Assembly (NCBI GenBank): GCA_033782935.1
Contig: JAWQEG010000410.1
Location: forward strand, 558,001 to 622,000
Length of the DNA stretch: 64,000 nt
Source of the DNA: Petrolisthes cinctipes
Lineage: Eukaryota; Arthropoda; Malacostraca; Decapoda; Porcellanidae
Direction of reading: 5' to 3'
A program made the position numbers and the translations under genes. Every line of letters starts with the position of its first letter. Position 1 is the stretch's first letter. Of the stretch, positions 46,383-57,956 are shown one piece after another. The notes below the pieces were generated by a model. That model worked only from the letters and a program-made list of their open reading frames with translations. It had not been told where the DNA came from and made no database searches.

Positions 46383-47551
46383 TACAGTAAACCCTCGTTA
46401 ACTCGGATCAATTGGGGTGAGATCCTTGGCGAATTATCCGAAGATCCGAGGGCAAAAATTTGATGCGTACAACTGACCTCACGTACACCCGCACTCAAAA
46501 CTAGATGTGTTTTCACTCATATCTCTGGTTCCCTTACACAGCTGCGCACACACAAAAACATGACAATTTTACAAAAAAGGATATAATACTGCAGAAATAT
46601 ATCTAATAATGTATATTAACATGAAATAAAGTATTGTGGTGTGGTGTGAAGGTAGGTGAGCAAGTATGGGAATCAGAGCTGGTATCAGTCAGGGGTACTT
46701 GTTGCCACACCCACAAATTATTCACGCGATTTTTGTGATTTTTTTATGCTTGCTTCTTGTACAGTAATCTCCTTTCAATGGCACTGAAGAGAAAGCTTTC
46801 AAGTGATATTAGTAGTGATGAAAAAATAAGATCATCACATTACGTGAAAAAGTCTATATTGTTAAAGAAAAAGAGAAAAGGCCATGCTTTAGGATTGATC
46901 TAAATAACTATAGCAACCATAATTATAGACAAAGAGTGCATCTTATCTCATGTTAAAGATGCATCTCCTATGCAGTCAACTATAATACCAGCAAAGATAA
47001 AATTTATTAATGGATAATGGATCACTATGTGGAGTCACAAATGACCGATGCATATGTGGCTCCGTTGCTCACTTGGCAGTGATGCAGCCAATTGTATATC
47101 ATTGTAAATGATATAATATTATATAATAACATGGTTAATGTAACACTACATGGAGTCACGGTGGTACTACCGTTATGACCAATACACATGTGACTCCATG
47201 GTTCGCTTGGCAGTGACATAGCCAATTATATATCACTACATCACCATTTTTCAGACAGTAAAGTTAACAAAAATTCAAAACACTGTGTTTCTTATACATA
47301 CCTGGTATGATAAAAGCATGTATAACTTTTTTATGATCAGTCGACATTGGGTATAAATGTATGGTATAGAGATGGTATTTGCAGTTTTGTAGAAAATTAA
47401 CTTGTGTCATTTCTCAGGCTGTAGGCCTTTGTGACGATGCACTTGGAAAATTCCCACGTAAGTCAGATACACACCCGAGTTATAGATAAGCATCTGAGAC
47501 ACTGGTGGTGTCCGAGTTATCCAATGTCCAACTTACCAAGGGTTTACGGTA
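46383..47551 (+). mobile_element. Pogo/Tigger-type element, non-autonomous
   Basis: TIRs TACAGTAAACCCTCGTTAAC and TACCGTAAACCCTTGGTAAG (right end inverted), TA-flanked. Near 46780 a plus-strand start reads MALKRKLSSDISSDEK and then shifts frame. It resembles the basic N-terminus preceding the helix-turn-helix of pogo-family transposases (KIITLREKVYIVKEKE in the shifted frame). A 120-bp tandem pair lies at 47015-47245. Lies in the Mcm3 intron. Confidence 0.75.
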
Positions 47552-47644
47552 CTCTATATAAATCTGGTAATTTTTACATTTCCTAAAATGTTACCTGAGA
47601 ATTTTTTTTTCCTTTATTAAGGATTTTTACATTTGAGCATTTTT

Positions 47645-47792
47645 ACATTTACAAACTAACCTTTTGTTTTGAGAATTGTATTCATTTATAAACTAACCTT
47701 TTGTCTTGAGAATTTATTACATTTACAAACTAACACTTTGCTTTGAGAAATTTTTACTCATTGAGAATTTTTTCATACATTTACAAACTAAC
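47645..47792. repeat. Tandem copies of the Mcm3 exon end with its splice donor
   Basis: On the minus strand, ATTCTCAAAACAAAAGGTTA + GTTTGTAAATG is the exon end and donor at 47793. Diverged copies occur at about 47719-47750, 47683-47713 and 47645-47677. Each keeps a GT at the donor position. This is a small array of decoy donors directly inside the intron. Confidence 0.8.
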
Positions 47793-47957
47793 CTTTTGTT
47801 TTGAGAATTTTTTACATTTATGGACATCATCAGTGGATATCTGTGGTGACACTTCCTTATTCATGAGTATAACATTGTTGGCCAGCAGTATGGTACGGAA
47901 GGTGCCGCTGGTGAAGGCACCTTGTTTGTTCGGAAGGCAACGATAGATTCCAACAAC
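47793..47957 (-). CDS. Mcm3: Mcm3 exon, N-terminal OB-fold end
   Basis: 165 bp, exactly 55 codons, phase 0 in and out; acceptor TTTCTTAG|GTT, donor CAAAAG|GTTAGT. Product starts [20 protein letters not shown], followed by [16 protein letters not shown]. This is the conserved MCM3 block after the GDRV motif, part of the DNA-binding OB fold. The last nine codons (KCKKFSKQK) and the donor are repeated in tandem in the intron (see 47645-47792). No stop or frameshift in the exon. Confidence 0.95.
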
Positions 47958-47969
47958 CTAAGAAAAAAA

Positions 47970-48420
47970 AAAATTAATTATATACAATTTCCAAAACCTA
48001 AATACAAAATTAATTATATACAATATCCAAAACCTAAATAAAAAGATAATTAATTTTATACCAACAATCTAACAACAAAAAATTAATTATATACAATTCC
48101 CAAAACCTAAATAAAAAGATAATTATATACCAACAACATAAGGACAAAAAATTTATTATAATGTACTGCCATTTTAAATACTTATAACCTAAATAAAATA
48201 AAAATACTTATATATCAACACCCTAAACAAAAAATACATATACTGTATATGAAAAACCTAAATAAAAAAAAATTATATATCAACAACCTAAGGAAAAAAA
48301 TTATATACCAACAACATAACGAAAAGAAATAATCATATATTGTAGTGTCATTTTATATAGCAACAATATAGAGGGAAAAAATTATAGTTGTGCGTTTTGA
48401 CTATAGATGGAAAAAAAATT
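47970..48420. repeat. A-rich repeats AACCTAAATAAAA / CCAACAAC
   Basis: Irregular repeats of AACCTAAATAAAAAGATAAT and ATACCAACAACCTAA, which look like degenerate derivatives of the acceptor region at 47957 (CAACAACCTAAGAAAAAAA). Confidence 0.65.
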
Positions 48421-48963
48421 ATATAATAGTGTGCTTTCATAATACAGTACAGCACCAAGGTTGTTAATACCAACAACCTACAGCAAAGAAAGTTATATTG
48501 TAGTGTTGTTGTTGATGTTCTCCCACAGACCCCTGGTACACTCAACCTGCCTCAACCTGACCACAGCCCTCACTCAAAGAAATCTATCAATAACAGATTC
48601 CAAGTGCCTGTTTAGACTGATTTTCTCCACACACACACACACACACACAGTATAGCCTGAACGAACCAGTCTATGCAGGCCACTGAACAGGCTGGTCTGT
48701 GTGTCTATGGACCCCTTTAGAGTGCCTCCATTCCTCCAGAGTATGCCAGGAAACACAACCAAACATAAATAATGGTGACATGAATAGTTTGGGGAATTAA
48801 TCCCCCCCCCCCGCCACATTTAAAATTTAAATAACAAACAAGTAAATATATATGTACAAAACTAAAGAAAATCAAATAAATGGTAATAATAACAATAAAA
48901 AAATAACAAAAACACAAATATAAAAAATAAAAATAAATAAATAAATGATAAAAATATCAATTA

Positions 48964-49191
<228 letters not shown>

Positions 49192-49339
49192 TTATCATAC
49201 ATTTACAATGCCTGTAGATTTAGAAAAGATATACAATAGATTTACAATACATTTACAGTATTTTTTAGAATAGATTTTACATAAAACTAGAATCAACTCA
49301 GAGCAGATTTACAATAGATATACAATATCATCAACAAAT

Positions 49340-50083
49340 AAACTTACCACCAAGGACTAAATTACTCCATTCAGCCTCAGCTTGGTTTCCAGGCCAACCA
49401 CTTTGGCCTTCATCTTCCTCATACAACCATCTATAAAGACATTGAACACCCTTGCCTCAACCATACACTAATTTCAAACTTTTCACTCAAATCCTCCTTT
49501 ACCTGTACACATGCTTTTGCCTCACTATAAAAGGCCTCAAGCGCCTACCAACACCGTAAATCCTTAGCACATCTGCCATAGCTCTCTTATTAACCCTATT
49601 CATATGTCTTTTCCTGGTGCTCTAGGTCCATAAAAGCAGTACACAGCTTCCTACCCTTTCCACTACATTCTCCACTGTTGATTTTAATGCAAATATCTGG
49701 TCCACACATCCTCTACCCTTTCTGAACCCTCCCTGCTCCTCACTAACTTTATTCCCTGTTACTTCTATCAGTCTCTCAGTAAGATCCTTCCCATACACCT
49801 TCCCCGGTACACTAAGAAGGCTTATTTCCATATAGCTACCACACTCATCCTTACTCCCCTTCCCTTTATACAGAGGCACAATAATGGCTCTCCTCCAATC
49901 CTCTGGCACCTCTCCCTGCCTCAGAGCCAATGTGCATATAAGTAACATCCACTCTACCACTACCTCCCCCCCACACTTCAATATTTCTGCAGTTATCCCA
50001 TCCACCACAGAGGTCTTGCTCATCTTCAACCTTCCTATTGCTTTCCTAACCTCTTCCCTCCCTATTTCTCCCTGTGTATCCGC
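49340..50083 (-). pseudogene. RTE-like LINE reverse-transcriptase fragment
   Basis: Minus-strand frames with REEVRKAIGRLKMSKTSVVD, LYKGKGSKDECGSYMEISLL, VSEEQGGFRKGRGCVDQIFA, then decayed motifs A-B toward 49340. Same family as 40857-42590. It is separated from its upstream half (50756-51810) by an insertion. Confidence 0.8.
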
Positions 50084-50755
50084 GCCCGCGACACGCCCAC
50101 GGGTGGAGGAGAATACCGTTAGGATTGAAAGCAGTTCATACCAGTTAACCAGACATAACATTCTTCAAATTGTGTTGACTTGACAGCGTGGTAGGAACTT
50201 TCCGTGCTGAGCTCCTGATTGCTAGACTCCACCCTATAATTATTTCTATGTTATGCTCTATGCTACAATAATCACCATATTGTCATCTTGTGTATAGAGA
50301 AAGGGCCAATATATATTTACTCATATTATTCTTATATAAGCCTGTATCCAACATGTATATACTTCAAATATAACTTTAGCATCATCAATCCCACCGTTAC
50401 AATCTCTCATGTACGGTGGTTGTGGTACATGAGTGAGGAGTGAGAGGGGAAAGGTGCAGTTAATGCCTTGCCCTCAGTGAGAGAGGTCTTCCTCTCTAGT
50501 ACTTATACTCGTACATATTTTTGGCACGACAGGAATAAGGTGTCTCTTATAATCTGTAATCTTGTAACCTGATATACCTCGGTAAATAGAGACAAGTCCA
50601 AGTTTTTACTCTAAACCTTGAGTAATTCCCCTTAGTTCCCCAGACAGACTACGGGTGGTAAATTGACACCAGCCCATGTAAGTAAGTGAGAGTCCAGCAG
50701 GCATTTCCACAGGTACACCAACACAACAGTGGACGACACCAGGGATACACCTGTA
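50084..50755. mobile_element. Insertion in the LINE, possibly a solo LTR or other retroelement
   Basis: The LINE breaks off after CTCCCTGTGTATCC and resumes near 50756 with CACCCTGTTGTCTACCACC. The inserted 0.67 kb carries no frame. ACGGGTGG occurs near both edges (50098 and 50651), which may mark the true ends. Composition (TGTACTTATACTCGTACATA, TTGTAACCTGATATACCTCGG) would suit an LTR, but I cannot prove it. Confidence 0.4.
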
Positions 50756-51810
50756 CACCCTGTTGTCTACCACCTGCCTCTATCCCCATGCATGTCACCA
50801 CAGCCTCCCCTCCCTTCCCCTCATTCACCAAATGATCAAAATGCCTTTCCTACACTTCTTTCACTTCGACTCACAGTGACTCCATCCTCTCTCTTCATTC
50901 TCATGCTCCCTGACTTTCCTTCTCCCATTTCTCTTTCGACCTCCTTCCAGAATAATTTCTTGATCTCCTTAAACTTCTCACTCAGTTTCCTACCAAACTC
51001 TTCATCTGCTCTCTTTATACTCTCACTCACCATTCTCATCACCTGTTTCTTACATACATTGTATTCCCTCTTCCACCTCTTTCTCTCCTCCTTTGACACA
51101 TTCCTCTGCAGTGTTCTCGTATATGCCTTCCTCTTCTTCTCTATTGCATCTTTCACTTTACCACAGCCATTTTTTTCTGACGCTGCTGGTCGGACAATTT
51201 GTGCCACAATATGTCTGGTTCCAGCCTCTGTGTGAACGAGGCCTAATCCTCCTGCCACTCTCAAACTTCCTCAAACATCCATTCAGCTCCTCCCAGAATT
51301 CTCTCGTCCTCTTTCTTCCTGTGTTGCTCTTCTCATTCACTGTTGCACATACACAAAGATGCATACTTCACTAATCCAATCTTTCCTGTCATCCACTACT
51401 CTTGTCCCACATGATCTATGTTCATCAACTTTCTTCCACATCATTGGTCCCTCCCTCTTCCTTTACATTTCTCATCCATGCCTAACCATATTGTGCCTCC
51501 TTCCATTCCCGACATAATCACACTCTCTCCTCCACTCCTCATTCTTTCACATGGGTCTCAGCGACACCCATCACATCCAATCCTCCATTCTTAAAACATT
51601 CAACTACCTCTCACCTTTTAGTATTATCCATCATCCCATTCACAATCATAGTCACCACTCTCCTACAGGGAACCCCAGACTCACCTCCCTACCCACAGCC
51701 ATGGTTGGTCACCCACTGATGGCTGGCAAGGCCAATGCAGCGCTCATTTCCCAAGGGACGCAGGCCATCAGCATTGTCAGAAGGGTTTACAATCAGTGTT
51801 AAAAGAGGAT
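50756..51810 (-). pseudogene. RTE-like LINE, endonuclease and linker part
   Basis: On the minus strand, from the right: PASRTLGNERCIGLASHQWV, then DVMGVAETH (the endonuclease N/E-T-H motif region), decayed endonuclease, then an open linker of about 140 codons (ASEKNGCGKVKDAIEKKRKA, KEERKRWKREYNVCKKQVMR) leading to the reverse transcriptase. It is the upstream half of the element at 49340-50083. Confidence 0.7.
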
Positions 51811-52122
51811 AAAATTCTATAAAGAAATTTACAGCTTCTAAAACCGATATGTGCGGCAAGGTAATTCCAACCTCCCACACCACCTCCCTTTTTATAAAAC
51901 ATGATAAAAAGTGGAGGTGTGACCCGAGGTTGTCACGTGGAAACATGGTAAGGCTTACCTAACCCATCCTGAGGTGATACTTTTCCCAATACTGACAGCT
52001 AACTACTGAACAACAACATTCACCTTAACCTCATTGGTTACAATACTGCCACTGTGCAAAGCTATAAGTTGGGTCAGGTTAGGTTAGGTCAGGTCGGGAT
52101 AAACAACAAAATGTTCACTTAC

Positions 52123-52263
52123 CATCATCATCTTTAGTTGGGTATATTGCTGATGAAGGGAAGGGGTCATATGAAGTCATGTCAGTATAACGTCATTCAA
52201 GGGTTTTCTTAGTGGCTGGACAATAGTGTACTGACCTCACCACCTTAGGTCTTACCAACGAAC
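52123..52263 (-). CDS. Mcm3: Mcm3 exon with an in-frame TGA stop
   Basis: 141 bp (2 nt + 46 codons + 1 nt), acceptor TTGTTGAACAG|GT, donor GATG|GTAAGT. It encodes SLVRPKVVRSVHYCPATKKT-LE, a TGA at 52195-52193, then RYTDMTSYDPFPSSAIYPTK-DDD. Family members have E-R-R-Y at this point, so TGA replaces an arginine codon (one C-to-T change from CGA). Everything else is intact and in phase with both neighbours. The exon length is divisible by three with equal entry and exit phases, so skipping would keep the frame. Possible explanations are a recent null allele, a duplicate pseudogene or a base error. Confidence 0.93.
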
Positions 52264-52444
52264 CTGTTCAACAATATAACATAAATTAACTAAAACATTA
52301 ATAATAAGGCCTATTTCATATACTGTATCAATATATACATATAGTTAATACACACACATACATACATACATACACCAGACCTTCATCTCCACAATGGAGG
52401 TAGCCCTGTCCGGTCACACAGACTCCAAACACAAATGTCCAAAC

Positions 52445-53186
52445 GTACAACTCCCCCTCCACACACACTCCATATCATAATACTCCAATCCCCATTGAAG
52501 GATACAACTCCCCCTCCACACACACTCCATATTACAATACTCCAATCCCCATTGAAGGATACAACTCCCCCTCCACACACACTCCATATTACAATACTCC
52601 AATCCCCATTGAAGGATACAACTCCCCCTCCACACACACTCCATATTACAATACTCCAATCCCCATTGAAGGATACAACTCCCCCTCCACACACACTCCA
52701 TATTACAATACTCCAATCCCCATTGAAGGATACAACTCCCCCTCCACACACACTCCATATTACAATACTCCAATCCCCATTGAAGGATACAACTCCCCCT
52801 CCACACACACTCCATATTACAATACTCCAATCCCCATTGAAGGATACAACTCCCCCTCCACACACACTCCATATTACAATACTCCAATCCCCATTGAAGG
52901 ATACAACTCCCCCTCCACACACACTCCATATTACAATACTCCAATCCCCATTGAAGGATACAACTCCCCCTCCACACACACTCCATATTACAATACTCCA
53001 ATCCCCATTGAAGGATACAACTCCCCCTCCACACACACTCCATATTACAATACTCCAATCCCCATTGAAGGATACAACTCCCCCTCCACACACACTCCAT
53101 ATTACAATACTCCAATCCCCATTGAAGGATACAACTCCCCCTCCACACACACTCCATATTACAAAACCCCAATCCCCATTGAAGGA
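52445..53186. repeat. 57-bp satellite, 13 near-identical units, in an Mcm3 intron
   Basis: Unit ACAACTCCCCCTCCACACAC + ACTCCATATTACAATACTCC + AATCCCCATTGAAGGAT. Because 57 is a multiple of three and no frame meets a stop, open frames of about 280-310 codons appear on both strands (for example repeating SFNGDWSIVIWSVCGGGVV). These are artefacts. Confidence 0.97.
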
Positions 53187-53234
53187 GGGAGCAAACCCCA
53201 CAGCAAAACTGCATCTCCTTGAGACTATAAGGGG

Positions 53235-53778
53235 TACAGTCTGCAAAAAAAAGTTTTGGAACCACCCCTTTGACAGTGTGATGTAATGTTGGTACTCCTG
53301 ACTGGGGAGTGTCATACCTCCACCTCCCTCCTGGTCCTTCTGGTGATGTAATGTTGGTACTCCTGACTGGTGAGTGTCATACCTCCTCCACCCTCCCGGT
53401 GCTCCAGGCCACTGTCCCTCAGTGGCTCATGGGCATTGAAGGAGGGATAACGTTGTTTCACCCAGTGCTATTATTTCTGGGTATTTCACAGTTATTTTTG
53501 TTCCAAAATATTCAAACGCATTTCCTTATGTTTAATAATGAATAGTCAAATAGTAAGAGTTCTTGAACACTCAAAATTTAATTTAAAATCAACTAAACTT
53601 TTGATAGAAAAAAGTTGTCATTGCCGCGGCCCGCATATTATAGGCCGGGGAGAAGACGATATTCATCTCAGATGACACGAGGCACCAGCTGCCCAGTCAG
53701 TGCAGTACTAACCTTACACTGCTTACCCAGGTTAAAATTAATGTAGGGGTGGTTCCAAACCTTTGTTTGCAGACTGTA
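53235..53778. mobile_element. Mariner-type MITE (family F)
   Basis: TACAGTCTGCAAAAAAAAGT and inverted ...CTTTGTTTGCAGACTGTA, TA-flanked, with extended subterminal GGAACCACCCC pairing. Related 473-bp copy at 56454. Confidence 0.85.
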
Positions 53779-53809
53779 CAGCTATGTTTGCATCCATAGT
53801 GTGTATATA

Positions 53810-54587
53810 TACACCTCGGTCTCATATAGAATGTGTTCACATAGAACGATTCTCGTATAGAACGAGCGACCAAAATATTAGCTTAAAATTATTTTACAAA
53901 ACGATTGCATCCATATAGAACAGGTGGCGAAAATAAGTGAAGCAAATCCGAGGAGTTCTTATACAAAACGAGCGTAATCATAATGAACGTGCCAGGAAAT
54001 TATATCACTGGCGTCTGTACAGTGTTGGTGAGTGTGATAACGCCACTTCTCCTGCTCCTTCCCACTACCCAGTGTTGCCAGGTGCAAGGAAATTTCTGTT
54101 TTAGGGAATTTTGAAATCCACACGGGGAAATTATATAAAGATTGTTCAAAAATAAACAGGGAAAGTCTTACCAGAAGAAATACCAAAAAGACCGTCAATG
54201 TTCAAGAGTAAACAGGGAATTATTGAGGCATAAAGGGAAATTCTAAAGTTGAAGTTAGGGAAATTTCGTGTTTGACTCGCTCGTTTTTAGTGATTACGAG
54301 TTTATTAACCACCAGCTTCAACACTCAGTCATGCCAGGTGGTGCATTTACAAAATGGAAGGCCATTTCCTTCGATATAAAGAAGGAAGTTATTTCTCGGA
54401 AAGAGAAAGGAGAAGGAAACACCAGCGTATAGTTAATAAAATAAAACAAACGATGATCACACTATTTTGGTGATTGATCGACCAAATGTGATTTTCCTCA
54501 TAGGTTACATGTATCACATAGAACGATTTCACATAGAACGACGTCTTCTATCGACCTATTGGACGTTCTATACGAGACCGAGGTGTA
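53810..54587 (+). mobile_element. Tigger/pogo-type element with a truncated transposase start
   Basis: TIRs TACACCTCGGTCTCATATAG and inverted ...TATACGAGACCGAGGTGTA. Interior holds several CACATAGAACGA / TATAGAACGAGC subterminal repeats. A short frame on the plus strand (54331-54432) encodes the transposase N-terminus only. Confidence 0.85.
54331..54432 (+). pseudogene. N-terminal stub of a Tigger-like transposase
   Basis: 33 codons starting MPGGAFTKWKAISFDIKKEV and ending at TAG after GEGNTSV. The pattern (basic start, then I-x-x-D-I-K-x-E-V-I-x-R-x-E-K-G-E) matches the first helix-turn-helix of pogo/Tigger transposases. The catalytic DDE domain is absent. Confidence 0.65.
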
Positions 54588-54606
54588 TATATATAATATA
54601 TAAATA

Positions 54607-54915
54607 TATAATATATAAATATATATATATCAGGCATTCATCTCCATGCTCCGGATGTAACCCTTTGCCAGGAAAATCTTTTAGAGGAGGTATTTCCTGT
54701 GCCCCTCGCTCTGTGGCTAGTACACCAAACAGGACCCAGGTCAGTTTGGGCCATGGCTGTCTAAGCAGGAAGGCCTTAGACAGCCTACTCAGACCCCCCA
54801 CCTCCTGCTCACAAGGGTGGTAACCTCTGGCAACATTGAGAGATATTTAGTGTCCGAGCAGGACCATAGAAACTGCAGCCGGGCACTCTACCACAGTGCT
54901 AGCCACAGCCTAATA
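54607..54915 (-). mobile_element. Possible tRNA-derived SINE, degenerate
   Basis: The minus strand starts GGCTGTGGCTAGCACTGTGG + TAGAGTGCCCGGCTGCAGTT, an A-box-like head. The expected B box near 54835-54850 is decayed. The body runs to an AT-rich end near 54600. Confidence 0.4.
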
Positions 54916-56005
54916 ATACTATAGAAAAAATCTATTAAAATAACAATGGTACAATATATGGTACTTAGGCCCCATGCATTCCTGAATGTGTGTTTAACAC
55001 TGTATTGTACACACACACACACACACACTGTTTTCAACCATACTATTACCATGTGTGTTGTTACTAGTGATCATTCCATGTGTAGTTAACCAGGAGTTGT
55101 TATGTAAACACAAAGTTCATCTCATCATTGGTTAGTGTTAGTTAATAATACAACACACTGCCTTCATAACATAGTGGTAACCACTGTGTGTATATGTGTG
55201 TGTATGTTACAGTCAGACTGTGAAACTAATTATTTCATGAAACGTCTAAATACTTAAGTCATCATTACGTTGATGTCACAACATCCTTAAGGAGCTGCAA
55301 AAATGAATATTTTTGAATGTATGTCATATTTTGTGGTATATCCTGTTATGGTACATACTGTGACAGTATTTTTATAAAGGATTTTTTATAATATAGTTTT
55401 ATTTTCATTGTACTAGGCTTAAACAAATAGGTATTTCATGTAATGAATTGACCAAATACAGTATTCAGTCACTTCATGAAAAGACTAAAGATTTTACACA
55501 TTTCGTGAAATGACTGAGCATATCAGTCATTCCACAGAAAAACTCAAGTGTTCAGACATTTCACGAATATGACTATTGTCGTGGCAAACGAGTCTGACCC
55601 TTTTATTATCATACCCTGGCAACACTACATGTATACACAGCGCCCGAATTAATGCATTATTGATATGGTATAGTGTAAATAAGAATTAACAACGTAATTG
55701 CTATTCAAACAGCCAATTATACTGTCAGTAATGAAGAATACCATCGACTACAGTTGATTTTGAGTATGAGATAACTCATACTACTGTATTTGAATTAATA
55801 TTTATGAAATATATGAGGAACTTAGTACTGTGATGATTGTATCGACTCACGACTTCGTCATTATATTCAGCTTATGTAGGCAGAATGTGGATAATTTTCC
55901 ATTTATTTAGTTTACAAAAAGAAACAGGATCTAACACTTGGTGAAAAAAAAAGGACATGTGATATTTATATAATTATGGTATTTCTATGGTAATTATATT
56001 AGAGT
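54916..56005. other. Mcm3 intron sequence without recognised features
   Basis: AT-rich; short ATTTCATGAAAYGACT-like motifs recur at 55230-55570, suggesting an old inverted-repeat element, but no ends could be fixed. Confidence 0.35.
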
Positions 56006-56008
56006 CTA

Positions 56009-56332
<324 letters not shown>

Positions 56333-56453
56333 TCAAGAAGTTACATATATTACTTTGAAAGACACATTACAAAAGTTACGTATATTCCTTTGTAAGCTGC
56401 ATTTAGAAGCATGCAAGAAAAAAATTAAAAGTTACATTTATTCCTTTGTAAGG

Positions 56454-56926
56454 TACAGTCGGCAAAAAAAGTTTAGTTACCATCCTTTTAACAGTGTGAT
56501 GTAATGATGGTAGGCCTGGTGTGACGCGAGTGTCTTATATATATACCTCCGTCACCCTCAGTGCTCCTCAGTGTCTATTGGGCAGGGGAGTAGGAATGAC
56601 GTTATTTACCCAGTGCTACTTTTTCTGGGTATTTCACAGTTATTCTTGTTCTAAAATATTCACACACATTTCTTTATGTTTAATAATGAATAGTTAAATA
56701 CCAAGAGTTCTTGAACACTCAAAATTTAATTTAAAATCAGCTAAACTATTGATATAAAAAAGTTATCACTGACGCAGCCCGAGTATTATAGGCCGGGGTG
56801 AAGACAATACCAGTCTCGGATGATGAGGCAACACCTGCCCAGTAGGCCCAGTACCAATCTTACCAAGGTTAAAATTAACGTAGGGGTGGGAACGAAACTT
56901 TTTTTTGCCGACTATACATTAAAAAA
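56454..56926. mobile_element. Mariner-type MITE (family F)
   Basis: TACAGTCGGCAAAAAAAGTT and inverted ...CTTTTTTTTGCCGACTATA; interior similar to the copy at 53235 (CAGTGTGATGTAATG, TTCACAGTTATT..TTGTTC). Confidence 0.85.
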
Positions 56927-56942
56927 AGTTACATATATATTC

Positions 56943-56974
<32 letters not shown>

Positions 56975-57311
56975 TTTGTAAGCCACATTTAAAAGGTGAC
57001 GCGTAATCCTTCAGAGCTTGGTGAAAGGCTGGAAGCTCCTCATATGCTGCATTTAGAAGATTGTAAGAAAAAAATTAAAAGTTACATATATTCCTTTGTA
57101 AGCTGCATTAATAAAAGTTACATATATAATCCTTCATAAAAGAAATTACATAAGTTGCTTTTTAAGCCATATTTAAAAAGTGATGCCTATTCCTTCAGGG
57201 CTTGGTGAAAGGCCGGAAGCTCCTAATACGGTGTGTTTAAAAACCTGTAAAAAAAAAGAAATGAAAAAATAACATATATTCCTAAATAGTCTTATATATA
57301 TTCCTTTGTAA

Positions 57312-57816
57312 AGGCGATGTCACACTAGCACTTTTCCCTCAATTTATTGCATCAATTTTCAGAAAATCGTTGAAGTTGTGACTGCATCCAGTCACACACA
57401 CACACAGCGTTCGTCAACTCAGACAGAAGGTTATATGTAAACATACAGCCTGCTTCAGTCCATTTTTCATGTAATTATCAAATCTGGGATCCCACAGACA
57501 ACGATAATTTCTTATAGCTTCAATTAGGGCATCTTCTGACACCCATGTCCAATGTACAGGAGAGCTCATGGCCATGGTTTGAGGTGTGGCAAATCCTACG
57601 ACCATGGTGGAGCACAATGCTTCCATAGGCCTCAAAGAAGAATGGCCAAATGTAAACAAACATGTGAGGTACAAGTGGGTGTTCTTCATTGTCAACTTGG
57701 TCCTTGAAGACGATCTGTCAGCAACTCCCCAAGTTGACAACAGAGTCAGACGCAACTAGTAAAAATCCACGGAAATCGTCTCAATCGACGGAAAAAGTGC
57801 TACTGTGACATCAGCT
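57312..57816. mobile_element. PIF/Harbinger-type element with TAA target duplication
   Basis: TIRs AGGCGATGTCACACTAGCAC and AGCTGATGTCACAGTAGCAC (right end inverted), flanked by TAA at 57309-57311 and 57817-57819. The neighbouring decoy repeats give the empty site (TTTGTAAGCCACATTTAAA), confirming a 3-bp duplication typical of PIF/Harbinger. Confidence 0.88.
57414..57755 (-). pseudogene. MADF-domain fragment of a Harbinger accessory protein
   Basis: The frame ends ...WVSEDALIEAIRNYRCLWDP, then RFDNYMKNGLKQ. This matches the start of the MADF (Adf-1-type Myb/SANT-like) DNA-binding domain (L-I-E-x-I-R-x-x-x-x-L-W-D-P...Y). Harbinger elements carry a second gene of this type beside the transposase. 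The domain is truncated and the upstream 70 residues are unrecognised. Inside the 505-bp element it cannot be functional. Confidence 0.6.
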
Positions 57817-57956
57817 TAAGCCACATTTAAAAAGTAACACGTATTCCTTCAGGGCTCGGTGACTGGCTGGAAGCTCCTCATATGCTGCATTAAGAAGCCT
57901 GTAACAATTTAAAGAGTTACATTTACAGCATTCCTTTAAAAGTCACATTAAAAAAA

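Noticed and set aside
52383..53315. Open frames of 283-310 codons on both strands
   Set aside because: All are translations of the 57-bp satellite in an Mcm3 intron; overlapping frames on both strands cannot all be genes.
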